From an uncultured Collinsella sp. (GTDB taxonomy: Bacteria > Actinomycetota > Coriobacteriia > Coriobacteriales > Coriobacteriaceae), in assembly GCA_900550205.1 (NCBI GenBank), contig URRJ01000010.1, forward strand, positions 1-24,227: a stretch of 24,227 nt of DNA. The letters run 5' to 3'. Of this stretch, positions 7,294 to 15,800 are shown piece by piece. The position numbers were made by a program, and so were the translations under genes. Under the pieces are notes generated by a model, which was given only the letters and a program-made list of their open reading frames with translations, was not told the origin of the DNA and ran no database searches. Numbering within the stretch: the first letter of the stretch is position 1; every line of letters begins with the position of its first letter.

Positions 7294-8007
7294 ATGGCAG
7301 AGCCGATGCTTTCCGTCTACAACATCAACGTCTGGTACGGCGCCATCCACGCCATCAAGGACGTCTCCTTTAACGTCAACGAGGGCGAGATCGTGGCCCT
7401 GATCGGCGCAAACGGCGCCGGCAAGTCCACGACGCTCAAGACCGTCTCGGGCCTGCTGCGTTCCAAGACCGGCTCCATCAAGTTTATGGGCGAGGACATT
7501 ACCCATACGCCTGCCGACAAGCTGGTGGGTAAGGGCTTGGCTCAAGTCCCCGAGGGCCGTCGCGCCTTTTTGCAGATGACGGTCGAGGAGAACCTGGAGA
7601 TGGGCGCCTACACGCAGCCCAAGTCCACGGTTGCTCCGGGCCTTGAGCGCGTCTACGAGCAGTTCCCGCGCCTTAAGGAGCGCCGTCGTCAAGTGGCCGG
7701 CACCCTTTCGGGCGGCGAGCAGCAGATGCTCGTTATGGGCCGCGCCCTTATGAGCAACCCCAAGCTGCTCATGCTCGATGAGCCTTCCATGGGCCTGGCA
7801 CCGATTCTGATTGAGCAGATCTTCCAGATTGTCGAGGACCTGCACAAGGCCGGCACCACGGTGCTCCTGGTCGAGCAGAACGCGCAGATGGCGCTCTCGA
7901 TCGCCACGCGCGGCTATGTGCTCGAGACCGGCAAGATCACTATGACCGGCACGGGCCAAGAACTCCTGCACGACGATAACGTCCGCAAGGCTTACCTCGG
8001 AGGCTAG
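7294..8007 (+). CDS. livF: Branched-chain amino-acid ABC transporter ATP-binding protein LivF
   Basis: This 237-aa second ATPase of the importer forms the nucleotide-binding dimer with LivG. Walker A is GANGAGKS (38-45), the signature is LSGGEQQ (138-144), and Walker B is LLMLDEP (D162, E163). The switch position reads VEQN, so the usual H-loop histidine is replaced by Q195. That is normal for LivF and not a defect. The ATG immediately follows the livG stop codon, with AAGGGGGAG as ribosome binding site inside livG. Length is typical. It is the last gene of the operon and is followed by a strong terminator. Confidence 0.95.
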   Translation: MAEPMLSVYNINVWYGAIHAIKDVSFNVNEGEIVALIGANGAGKSTTLKTVSGLLRSKTGSIKFMGEDITHTPADKLVGKGLAQVPEGRRAFLQMTVEENLEMGAYTQPKSTVAPGLERVYEQFPRLKERRRQVAGTLSGGEQQMLVMGRALMSNPKLLMLDEPSMGLAPILIEQIFQIVEDLHKAGTTVLLVEQNAQMALSIATRGYVLETGKITMTGTGQELLHDDNVRKAYLGG

Positions 8008-8021
8008 CCAATCCAACAAAA

Positions 8022-8056
8022 GGGGCGCTGACTATCCCGGTCAGCGTCCCTTTTTT
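8022..8056 (+). terminator. Intrinsic terminator of the liv operon
   Basis: An 11-bp stem (GGGGCGCTGAC at 8022-8032 with GTCAGCGTCCC at 8040-8050, one G-U pair) with a 7-nt loop is followed by six T residues. It lies 15 bp after the livF stop codon. Confidence 0.92.
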
Positions 8057-8156
8057 AAGTTGCGGTGAAATAGGGACTAAATAGGGTTTCTAGACGCCAA
8101 AACAGTCCCTATTCCACCGCAACTTCATTGGGGCGTGCGACGATGACCGTCCCAAA
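8057..8156. repeat. Palindromic repeat element, copy 1
   Basis: Two 22-nt arms (8057-8078 and 8104-8125) are complementary except at one position. That position is an A-C mismatch on the plus strand but a G-U pair in a minus-strand transcript. The loop is 25 nt. A second copy lies at 9965-10064 in the same orientation. The similarity continues about 30 bp past the palindrome (through TGGGG, GAC, ATG, CCGTC blocks). The pattern resembles REP or MITE-like dispersed intergenic elements. No coding capacity is seen. It abuts the liv terminator. Confidence 0.8.
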
Positions 8157-8175
8157 TTAGCACCCCTGCACCAAG

Positions 8176-8215
8176 CCAAGGCCCCGTTCTGGAATGTGTC
8201 GGAACGGGGCCTTGG
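8176..8215. terminator. 14-bp perfect hairpin between liv and the zinc-ribbon gene
   Basis: CCAAGGCCCCGTTC (8176-8189) and GAACGGGGCCTTGG (8202-8215) form a perfect stem with a 12-nt loop. It sits 27 bp past the stop codon of the minus-strand gene and is probably its 3' end structure, although no U-run follows on either strand. Its inner ten pairs (GGCCCCGTTC) recur in the large hairpin at 20392-20484. Confidence 0.6.
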
Positions 8216-8242
8216 TGGTTGGGGTCTATTCGGTTTTGTTCG

Positions 8243-9820
8243 CTAGTCTACCTTTTGTCCGCATGTTGGGCAGAACTGGGCTTCGGGTACGAGTGGGGTT
8301 CCGCAGTGACGGCAGAAGCGGGCTGGCTCGGTTGGAGCTGCCGGCATCGTCGGTGTCGCGGGTGGAACGGCGTTCTGCTGGGCGCGCTTCTGGCGACGCC
8401 GCTGCTTGCGCTGAGGCTTGGGCTCTGCGGCTGTCGTACCGTTCGCGGTCTTCGCGCGCTTCTTGCGGATGCAAAGGATAACAATCGTGCCACCGATGAT
8501 GAGGAAGATCGCCACGCCACCGCCAATAACAAACGGCAGGTGAGTCTGGACAAAGTACAGCACATCCTCGGGCAGCGAGTGGGGAATATTGGACTTATAG
8601 ATGTTCACATGGAGCATTGAAGAATCATTATCGTCGAAATAGGTTTCTAAGATCTTGCGATCATCGTTCATGAATCGAAGGTCGCACCAATGAGAGCCAA
8701 ATTTGCTCATAGCTCCGGATTTCGCATCAACTAGGCACGCCGAGGGCTTGTCATCGTCTGAGCTTACTCCGAGCAAGGTACTGCCGTCATGAGAGATGTC
8801 TTTGAGGCTGCCGCTGCCGAAGGGGTTAGCAATCGAGCTGATTGTGTTTCCACTTTGCAAATCGATAACGCCGAGGTTTGCCTTATCTTTATTAAGGTAA
8901 TAGCCGTCCTCGATCAGATCGTCGGAGCCATTACTAAGATAAACGGGATAGTAATCGCATGCCACAGGTGAATACTCATCGGTAAAAGCATGGTCCTCAT
9001 CATTGGATATGGTGCTCAAATTTGCATCGCGGTCGGCTTTAATCAAAAAAGACTCACCTTGAAGAATAATGCCTTCTGAGTCCGAGAGTTCCGATACTGA
9101 GCTTATTTCGATGCTGTCTGTTACCTTATTTACATGGGTGGTGTTTGATTTGGTCGAGCCGGTTTTTGTGTCGAATACTTCTAGAGTGACGGTGGATTTA
9201 TCCGCATTGATCGTCACGACGTAAAAACAGTCTCCATCTTTCGAAAAGTATGCGCGCGACCAATCGCTTTCTGGGTGGCATGCCTGCATCTTGTTATCAG
9301 TATTAAGATTATAAAATACAAACGAATAGTTATCGTCGGAATCGCGTTGCGTAACATCGGCTGTCTCTCCGTTTTCACTAATCCAGACATAGTCCTGAGT
9401 GCATTTTCCTAGTTCGAGCGAGTGGACTGAGCGACTTTGCTTTTCGGGAGAGAAGACGACCAGGTTAGAGCCTTCTATCCAAGACAGCTGGTCATTCCAC
9501 GACACGCTCGTCGAATCGAGGCTATTCTTTGGAATGTCAACGGGCCTTACGCTTCCGTCGTCCAAATTGATGAGGGATACTTTTTTCAGTTTGTTTTCGT
9601 CATCGCGGTCAAACAGGTAACGATACTCTGAGTCTAAATCTATGTTGCTGACATACGAGTTATCGCTGCTGACCTTAAAGCTATACGACTTCTCAAGTTC
9701 AGGCGTTGGTACGCTGCCGCCGGCTAATGCTGCTGGAGGGGCTGCGAGCGGAGACAAGGCCGCGAGGAGGCCGATGGCGACTGCTGCGATCCTTCCGCTC
9801 TTTTGGATGCTCTTAAGCAT
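8243..9820 (-). CDS. Membrane protein with large extracellular domain and C-terminal zinc ribbon
   Basis: I do not recognise a named family for this 525-aa protein. Residues 1-34 form a signal peptide or signal anchor (basic start, hydrophobic core, ALAGG). Residues about 40-415 are an acidic, Ser/Asp-rich domain with short recurring blocks such as WNDQLSWIEGSN, LEVFDTKTGS and DISHDGSTLLG. These resemble beta-propeller (WD40/TolB-like) blades and would lie outside the cell. A single membrane helix follows at about 429-452, then a basic linker rich in K and R (452-482), a Pro/Ala/Thr-rich linker, and a zinc ribbon with C503, C506, C517 and C520. The topology suggests an external sensor or scaffold joined to a small cytosolic metal-binding domain. 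AAAGGA lies about 8 nt before the ATG. Base composition is visibly more AT-rich than the neighbours. It is flanked by two copies of the palindromic repeat, consistent with an accessory gene. Confidence 0.85.
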   Translation of the reverse strand: MLKSIQKSGRIAAVAIGLLAALSPLAAPPAALAGGSVPTPELEKSYSFKVSSDNSYVSNIDLDSEYRYLFDRDDENKLKKVSLINLDDGSVRPVDIPKNSLDSTSVSWNDQLSWIEGSNLVVFSPEKQSRSVHSLELGKCTQDYVWISENGETADVTQRDSDDNYSFVFYNLNTDNKMQACHPESDWSRAYFSKDGDCFYVVTINADKSTVTLEVFDTKTGSTKSNTTHVNKVTDSIEISSVSELSDSEGIILQGESFLIKADRDANLSTISNDEDHAFTDEYSPVACDYYPVYLSNGSDDLIEDGYYLNKDKANLGVIDLQSGNTISSIANPFGSGSLKDISHDGSTLLGVSSDDDKPSACLVDAKSGAMSKFGSHWCDLRFMNDDRKILETYFDDNDSSMLHVNIYKSNIPHSLPEDVLYFVQTHLPFVIGGGVAIFLIIGGTIVILCIRKKRAKTANGTTAAEPKPQRKQRRRQKRAQQNAVPPATPTMPAAPTEPARFCRHCGTPLVPEAQFCPTCGQKVD

Positions 9821-9883
9821 GGCAATCCTTTCCTCTAAATGTGAGTGACGATACTGCCATGGTTAATCGGGATTCGAAGATCT

Positions 9884-9895
9884 TGTTGCGCAACA
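9884..9895. repeat. 12-bp perfect palindrome upstream of the zinc-ribbon gene
   Basis: TGTTGCGCAACA is a perfect dyad 64-75 bp upstream of the minus-strand start codon, a plausible operator position. The surrounding intergenic DNA (9821-9964) contains no gene and no clear promoter hexamers. Confidence 0.3.
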
Positions 9896-9964
9896 GTCAC
9901 CATCGGCAACATTTTTCGGCCAGCCGTCATGATCCGTTTTCCTCAGTCCCCAAGAGATCATTCT

Positions 9965-10064
9965 GAGTTGCGGTGAAATAGGGACTAAATGAAGGCTCCA
10001 GAGGCCAAAACAGTCCCTATTCCACCGCAACTTCATGGGGATGTGTGACAATGCCCGTCGGAAA
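9965..10064. repeat. Palindromic repeat element, copy 2
   Basis: This is the second copy of the element at 8057-8156, in the same orientation. The arms are 9966-9986 and 10012-10032, with a 25-nt loop that differs from copy 1 mainly in its first half. The 30-bp similarity past the right arm is also retained. The two copies bracket the AT-rich zinc-ribbon gene. The right end of this copy lies just upstream of cutC. Confidence 0.8.
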
Positions 10065-10091
10065 ACATCTGCTGTCTTTGGGGGTCTATCT

Positions 10092-10769
10092 ATGCTGTAC
10101 GAGTTTTGTGCCGAGAACTTTGAGCGGGTGCCGGCGGCCATCGAGGCCGGTGCGGGGCGCATTGAGCTGTGTGACAACCTCGCCGTCGGTGGCACCACGC
10201 CTTCCGCCGGCGTTATTAGCGCTGCAGTCAGCTACGCTCACGAGCATGACGCGCGAGTGATGTGCATGATCCGTCCGCGCGGTGGCGACTTTCATTACAA
10301 CCAGGACGAGCTGCGCATGATGGAGATGGACCTGGGCCTTGCTGTGAGCGCCGGCGTTGACGGCCTGGTCTTTGGCTGCTGCAAGCCCTGTGCCGGCGGC
10401 TGGGCGCTCGACGAGCTCACTCTCGGCGCCCTCGTTATGGCTACGGGCTGCGCGACCGAGGAGTGCAAGCGCGAGTCCCTTGACATCACCTTCCACATGG
10501 CATTTGACCAGCTCTCGCCCGAGGCTCAGCTCGATGCGATTGATACACTTGCCGACTGCGGCGTTACGCGCATCCTCACGCATGGCGGTGCGGCCGGTAC
10601 GTCGATCGAGGATAATTTCGATCACCTGGCTCGTTTAATCGAGTATGCGGGCGATCGTTTGACCATTCTTCCCGGCGGCGGCATCACTACGGCAAATCGC
10701 AACGCGGTCGCGGCGACGCTCGGCGTCTCCGAGCTCCATGGCACCAAGATCGTGCCGCTGGAGATATAA
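10092..10769 (+). CDS. cutC: CutC family protein
   Basis: This 225-aa cytosolic TIM-barrel protein is of the CutC family, historically linked to copper homeostasis although the biochemical role is uncertain. Conserved family blocks are present in order: YEFCAEN at the N-terminus, AGAGRIELCDNLAVGGTTPS, MIRPRGGDFHYN, DGLVFGCC, ITFHMAFDQ, RILTHGG, and the C-terminal ILPGGGIT followed by ELHGTKI. Length is slightly below the usual 240-250. I chose the ATG at 10092 because the CutC fold begins there and a GGGGG tract lies about 7 nt upstream. The frame is open further left, but that part overlaps the repeat element and lacks family similarity. It ends 3 bp before the next gene, so the two are probably cotranscribed. 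Confidence 0.93.
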   Translation: MLYEFCAENFERVPAAIEAGAGRIELCDNLAVGGTTPSAGVISAAVSYAHEHDARVMCMIRPRGGDFHYNQDELRMMEMDLGLAVSAGVDGLVFGCCKPCAGGWALDELTLGALVMATGCATEECKRESLDITFHMAFDQLSPEAQLDAIDTLADCGVTRILTHGGAAGTSIEDNFDHLARLIEYAGDRLTILPGGGITTANRNAVAATLGVSELHGTKIVPLEI

Positions 10770-10772
10770 CCC

Positions 10773-11570
10773 GTGGCGCTGGTATTTGACGTTCAGCAGG
10801 CGAGCGGCAAGCCCGACGATAATCGTCGCCCTGGCACCGCGTGTCCCTTTTGCGACACGGAGGGGCTCGCCAATATCATCCGGCGCGACGGTGACTGCAT
10901 CTGGCTCGAGAATAAGTTCAAGACCTTGCGCGCCACTCGTCAGACCGTATTGATCGAGTCGGCCAATCACGACGCCGACCTGGTGACCTATGAACCGGAT
11001 GAGCTGCATCATGTGATGCGGTTTGCCCTGGGCTGTTGGCAGCAGATGATCGATTCCCAACAGTACCGCAGTGTGCTCATGTACAAGAACAAAGGCCCGC
11101 TTTCGGGCGGCAGCCTCGTCCATCCACACATGCAGATTGTGGGCTTGGAACAGGAGGACGGCTATGCGGCGCTGACCTCAGCCAACTTTGAAGGCATCGA
11201 TGCTTGGCGACACGGGAGGGTTGCGGTCAACATCTCAACCGAGCCGATCATGGGATTCTTTGAGGTCAACGTCTCGGCTCCACAGGGAATCGCCGCCAGC
11301 GACGACTCCCGCGACCAAGCCGAAGCGGACCTGTTTGCCGATGCAATTCAGGTGGCTCTGCGCTATATCTTGAACGAGCACCACGGCGGTCGCGCAGAGT
11401 CGTACAACTTGTTCTTCTATCACCTGGGCGGTCGGACCATTGCCAAGGCGCTGCCACGTTGGGTGGTTTCGCCCTACTTTGTGGGCTATCGTCTGGCCCA
11501 GGTCAATGCCGAGACGACGCTCGATATCGATGCTGAGCGCCTACGCGCGCATCTGGAAACGCTCGCGTAG
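10773..11570 (+). CDS. GalT/HIT-superfamily protein (DUF4931-like)
   Basis: This 265-aa protein resembles the second half of galactose-1-phosphate uridylyltransferase and the HIT superfamily of nucleotidyl transferases/hydrolases. The N-terminal CPFC (C24, C27) suggests a zinc site. The active-site motif HPHMQ (117-121), preceded by GGSLV, matches the HPHxQ of GalT-like enzymes, in which the second histidine forms the nucleotidyl intermediate. A later Phe/Tyr-rich segment (SYNLFFYHLGG) is typical of DUF4931-type proteins. It is shorter than true GalT (about 330-350) and has no galactose operon around it, so the substrate is unknown. Translation begins at a GTG 3 bp after cutC, with GGAG about 10 nt upstream inside cutC. 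It converges with the BASS transporter, with about 30 bp between and no clear terminator. Confidence 0.8.
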   Translation: MALVFDVQQASGKPDDNRRPGTACPFCDTEGLANIIRRDGDCIWLENKFKTLRATRQTVLIESANHDADLVTYEPDELHHVMRFALGCWQQMIDSQQYRSVLMYKNKGPLSGGSLVHPHMQIVGLEQEDGYAALTSANFEGIDAWRHGRVAVNISTEPIMGFFEVNVSAPQGIAASDDSRDQAEADLFADAIQVALRYILNEHHGGRAESYNLFFYHLGGRTIAKALPRWVVSPYFVGYRLAQVNAETTLDIDAERLRAHLETLA

Positions 11571-11600
11571 CAAGGCGAGCGCCTGCGTAATGCGGACAGT

Positions 11601-12599
11601 CTAGCGTGCCATGGCGTCGCGACCGGCCTCGACCCGCTTGCGCTGTTTGGCGCGCTCCTCGCCGGTTAGGCGCTCAAAGAGATGCCCGATAATCGAGGCG
11701 AGTACCTGCTGAAACAGCGTGCCGCACATGACGGGGAACACGACCTCGCCGGGAAAATACTGTGTGGCGATGACGGCGCCCGAAGAGATATTGCGCATGC
11801 CGCAGGTAAAGCACATGGTGGTCGTCTCGCTATACGGCAGATGCAGGGCACGTGCAACCAGAAAACCGACGACAAAGCCGCTGATGGCGAAGACCAGGAT
11901 AAAGAGGGCGACTTCCAAGCGCTCAACATTCATGTGCAGCACGTACTCGCTCATGGCGGTGGAGTTGGACGCGATGACACCCATCATCATGAACTTGCAG
12001 GCGGGCGAAAGCGCGGGGGAGAGTTTCTCATGACCCCATCCGCGCGTGAGTTCGTTGATCACGATGCCGAGCACGGCGGGGATGGCGATCATAAAGGCCA
12101 TGTTCTGCATCATGCTCGGAACATCGATTGCGACGGTGGCGCCCAACAGGAGCTTGAGCGTAAGAGGAATCGTCACAGGTGAGATGACCGAGGACGTCAG
12201 GATGATGGTGAGCGCGAGTGGGCCGTTGCCGCCGAACATGCTAATCCACATAAAGGCAGTGACTGCCACGGGTACGCTGTACTCAAGCACGATGCCGCAG
12301 ACAAGGTTGGGATTGGAGCCAAAGAACAGCGATCCCATGGCATAGGCTGCTATGGGGATAAGCACCGCCGAGACGAGCAACGCCAAGACCAGGTGCAACG
12401 GACGATGGAACACCTCAGCCACCTGGTGGAAGGTGTTACTGAGCGCACCCTGAAACGTCATAAAGGCAAACAAGGTGGGAACGATGGGCTTGAGAACGCC
12501 GATCTGCCGAGGAAAGAGCACGCCGAGCGCCACGCAAATCGGAACGATGACCTGCATGTGCCCCGCGAGAAACTTGCCCAGTCCAACCCATTGCTTCAT
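11601..12599 (-). CDS. BASS-family transporter (bile acid:sodium symporter-like)
   Basis: This 332-aa integral membrane protein has about nine or ten hydrophobic segments and the organisation of the bile acid:sodium symporter (BASS) superfamily. Diagnostic regions are PTLFAFMTFQGAL in helix 2, EYSVPVAVTAFMW near the first crossover, ISPVTIPLTLKLLLG, and CGMRNISSGAVIA (266-278) at the second crossover. The C-terminal tail is basic and cytosolic. Family members move bile acids, pantoate, pyruvate or other organic anions with sodium. A gut organism makes bile acid tempting, but the sequence does not decide it. The ATG at 12599 has only a modest ribosome binding site (AAGAG at 5 nt, or GGGAG further away). 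It is transcribed towards the GalT-like gene. Confidence 0.85.
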   Translation of the reverse strand: MKQWVGLGKFLAGHMQVIVPICVALGVLFPRQIGVLKPIVPTLFAFMTFQGALSNTFHQVAEVFHRPLHLVLALLVSAVLIPIAAYAMGSLFFGSNPNLVCGIVLEYSVPVAVTAFMWISMFGGNGPLALTIILTSSVISPVTIPLTLKLLLGATVAIDVPSMMQNMAFMIAIPAVLGIVINELTRGWGHEKLSPALSPACKFMMMGVIASNSTAMSEYVLHMNVERLEVALFILVFAISGFVVGFLVARALHLPYSETTTMCFTCGMRNISSGAVIATQYFPGEVVFPVMCGTLFQQVLASIIGHLFERLTGEERAKQRKRVEAGRDAMAR

Positions 12600-12681
12600 A
12601 TGCTCTTGTGACTCCCTTTGCTCGTGAATCTGTTTTGAATGGATATGCTAGACGCTCGCATGCGTCCGTGCGTCAGAAACG

Positions 12682-12696
12682 CTCGAATATTTCGAG
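12682..12696. repeat. Dyad CTCGAA-TAT-TTCGAG in the BASS-recJQ divergent region
   Basis: This perfect 6-bp inverted repeat with a 3-bp centre lies between two divergent genes, 66 bp upstream of the recJQ -10. It is operator-like. The rest of the 276-bp intergenic segment (12600-12875) holds the recJQ promoter and a short leader ORF. Confidence 0.3.
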
Positions 12697-12761
12697 GCTA
12701 TTACCGGCATCGTTTACCGAAACCGCGGCGTGCTGCGGCGATTTGCGTCCGCGCTGCACGG

Positions 12762-12767
12762 TATAAT
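12762..12767 (+). promoter_or_regulatory. Probable -10 element of recJQ
   Basis: This is a consensus TATAAT in a GC-rich intergenic region, about 62 bp before the small leader ORF and 114 bp before recJQ. The -35 is poor (TTGCGT at 12743-12748 would give only a 13-bp spacer), so activity may depend on an activator or an unlisted -35. Confidence 0.55.
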
Positions 12768-12823
12768 AAATCCGTTCAACAGATCTGCCTGCCGAAGCGG
12801 GCATACACAGAGGACTCATCGCT

Positions 12824-12889
12824 ATGAACCGTGAGAGGTATCGCGGCGACCTGCCCCTATCGGGGGTGGGCGCCTATGTCATCGCTTAA
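12824..12889 (+). CDS. Small leader ORF overlapping the recJQ start
   Basis: This is a 21-codon ORF, ATG at 12824 and TAA at 12887-12889. AGAGGA lies about 10 nt upstream of its ATG, arguably a more conventional ribosome binding site than the one of recJQ. It runs over the recJQ ATG at 12876 by 14 nt in another frame, so ribosomes finishing it would be placed on the recJQ start. The peptide (MNRERYRGDLPL, then SGVGAYVIA) has no recognised similarity. It may be a translational-coupling leader. It could also be the original N-terminus separated by a frameshift, or chance. Confidence 0.45.
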   Translation: MNRERYRGDLPLSGVGAYVIA

Positions 12890-15800
12890 GACGACGCATC
12901 GCTGGGCGGTCGCTCGGCAAAACCCCGAGCTCGAAAAGGAGCTTGCGGCTGGCCTGGGCATACCCGGGCTGGTGGCGCGCATTATGGTTGCGCACGGCAT
13001 TGCATCCATCGAGGAAGGCCAGCTGTTTTTGACGCCTTCGCTCGATCGCGACTGGGCCGACCCACTCATTATCCCGGGCATGTCGGTCGTTGCCGACCGC
13101 GTCGAGCGCGCTATTCGAAACCACGAGCGCATCGCGGTCTTTGGCGATTTTGACGTTGACGGTATTACGTCGACCTGCCTGTTGACCGAGGCGCTGCGCA
13201 CGTTTGGCGCCGATGTCACGCCGTTTATTCCGCATCGCTTTGACGAGGGCTACGGTCTTTCGCGCGCGGCGCTCGACCGCGTTAACGAGCTCGCTCGCCC
13301 CCAGCTGATCGTGACCGTCGATAACGGCATTGCCGCCAAGGAAGAGGTCTCCTATCTGGAGAGCCTGGGAATCGATTTGGTGGTCACGGACCATCACGAG
13401 CCCTCCGATCAGGTGCCGCAGGGCGTACCCCTGACCGACCCTAAGCTCGAGGACGAGGGTCCTTCGCGTGAGCTTGCCGGTGCCGGCGTGGCACTCAAGC
13501 TGGTGCAAGTCCTGGGCGAGCGTCTGGGCAAGCCGTCGTATTGGCGTTCTCTGATAGAGGTCGCGGCGCTGGGTACCGTGTCCGACATGATGCCGCTCAC
13601 GCCCGAGAACCGCGCGCTGGTCGCCGAGGGCATCCAGCAGATGCGCGTGACCGCCCGCCCCGGTTATATCGCGCTGGCCGCGCTCGCCAAGGCCGACCTC
13701 TCTAGCATTACGGCTGATGGCCTGTCGTTTTCGCTCATTCCCCGCTTGAATGCCGCCGGCCGCATGGCCGATCCCAAGCTGGCGCTCGACCTGCTGCTTG
13801 CCCGCGATCCTATCGAGGCAAGCGCGCTGGCGGCCGAGCTCGAGGAGATCAACCGTCAGCGTCGCGAGATCGAGGCGGAGCTCACACGCGACGCCATGGC
13901 AAAGGTCGAGGAGACCTATGACGGCGGTCGCGCAATCGTCGTGGGTGGCGAGGGCTGGCACGAGGGCGTCAAGGGTATCGTGGCGAGCCGCCTGACCAAC
14001 CGTTATCACGTGCCGGCGCTGCTGTTTTCGATCGAAGACGGTATCGCTCGCGGTTCGGGTCGCTCGGTGGGCAAGGTCAACCTGTTCGACGCCGTAGAAC
14101 GCTGCTCGGATCTGCTGATTCGTCGCGGCGGGCATGCGGGTGCGGTGGGCGTGACCATCGAGGCGTCCAAGCTCGACGAGTTCCGCCGTCGCCTTTCCGC
14201 CGTGCTGTCCGAGCTTCCCGCTGAGGACTTTGAGGACACCGACGAGGTTGCTGCCACCGTCGACCTCTCCGAGCTGAATATTGAGACCATCGAGCAGATT
14301 TCCCGTCTTGAGCCGTTTGGCCAGGGCAATAAGGTGCCGCTGCTGGCCGCCGAGGGCGTGACGATGTGCGATCGCGCCGTGGTGGGCAAAACCGGCGAGC
14401 ACATGCGCTTTGTGGCGACCGATGGCGCCGCGAGTGTGCCGGCCATCATGTTCCGCGTGCCGCAGATCGATAGGCTCATCAATTGCGACAGCGCCGTCGA
14501 CTTGGTGTTCGAGGCCGTGGCCGAGCATTGGCAGGGACGTGTGAAGCCCAAGCTCATGATCAAAGATGTCTTGGTGCGCGATACCACGGCGTCCAATATC
14601 GACGATCCGGCATGTGAACTTCGCCGCGGCGTGCAGCCGGCGGATTCTGGCCTGCGTCTGGAGTCGCGTAAACGCGAGACGCTCGCCCAGCTCTCTTATA
14701 CCGAGCTCACGCGCTCGCTTATCCATAGCTTTATCGGCTCGACCCAGCCACATCGCGCGCAGGTCGAGGCACTCGACGCCCTCGCCGACCACCAGAGCGT
14801 TTTGGCTGTTATGGGGACGGGGCGTGGCAAGTCGCTCATCTTCCATGTGCACGCCGCGCGCGAGGCGGTCCTTCGTGGGCGTGCGAGCATCTTTGTCTAT
14901 CCGCTGCGTGCGCTCGTTGCCGACCAGGCCTACCACCTCTCGTCGACGATGGCTGCGCTCGGCATTGGCGTGGGCGTGTTGACCGGCGAGACCGTGGAGG
15001 CGGCGCGCGATGACGTGTTTGCCGGCTTGGCTTCGGGCCGCACCGGCATCGTGCTCACGACGCCTGAGTTCCTGTCTATTCACCGTGACCGCTTTGCGCG
15101 CTCGGGGCGTATCGGGTTTGTCGTTATCGATGAGGCGCACCATGCCGGTCTTGCCAAGGGCGGCGACCGAAGCGCATACCTCGACATGCCCGATATTCTC
15201 AAGGCCCTGGGCGATCCGGTCGTTCTGGCCACGACTGCCACCGCAACGGCTCCGGTTGTGGCGGAGCTTGCCCGCGTGCTGCCGATTACCCGTACGGTGG
15301 TCGACGAGACCGTGCGCGAGAACTTGCAGCTCGAGGACGACCGCGATCTTGCGAGCCGCGAAAACCGCCTGGTGTCCATCGTCGCGACGGGGGAAAAGAC
15401 CGTCATCTACGTCAACTCGCGCGATCAGTCCGTGGCGCTTGCCAAGACGCTACGCAAACGCGTTCCCGACTGTGCGTCGCATATCGCCTTTTACAACGCG
15501 GGCCTTACGCGCACCGACCGCCATCGCGTTGAGGAGGCGTTTCGAGATGGCAGCCTCAGCTGCATCGTCTCGACATCCGCCTTTGGCGAGGGCGTCAACC
15601 TTCCCGATATTCGCCACGTCGTGCTCTATCACATGCCGTTTGGCGGCATTGAGTTTAACCAGATGAGCGGCCGCGCCGGTCGCGATGGCCAACCCGCCGT
15701 GATCCATCTGCTCTATTCGTCGCGCGACGCCCGCATTAACGAGCGCCTACTCGACTGCTATGCGCCCGAGCGCGACGAGCTCGTCACGCTTTATCGTGCG

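Noticed and set aside
6394..8019. 541-aa minus-strand frame across livG and livF
   Set aside because: It is a mirror of the two ATPase genes, with no motif or ribosome binding site of its own.
8057..10064. Insertion sequence or composite transposon
   Set aside because: No transposase, no terminal target duplications and no inverted-repeat pair around the gene are visible. Only palindromic direct repeats are present.
12879..15143. 754-aa minus-strand frame across recJQ
   Set aside because: It is a compositional shadow of the RecJ-RecQ gene. The plus strand carries all catalytic motifs.
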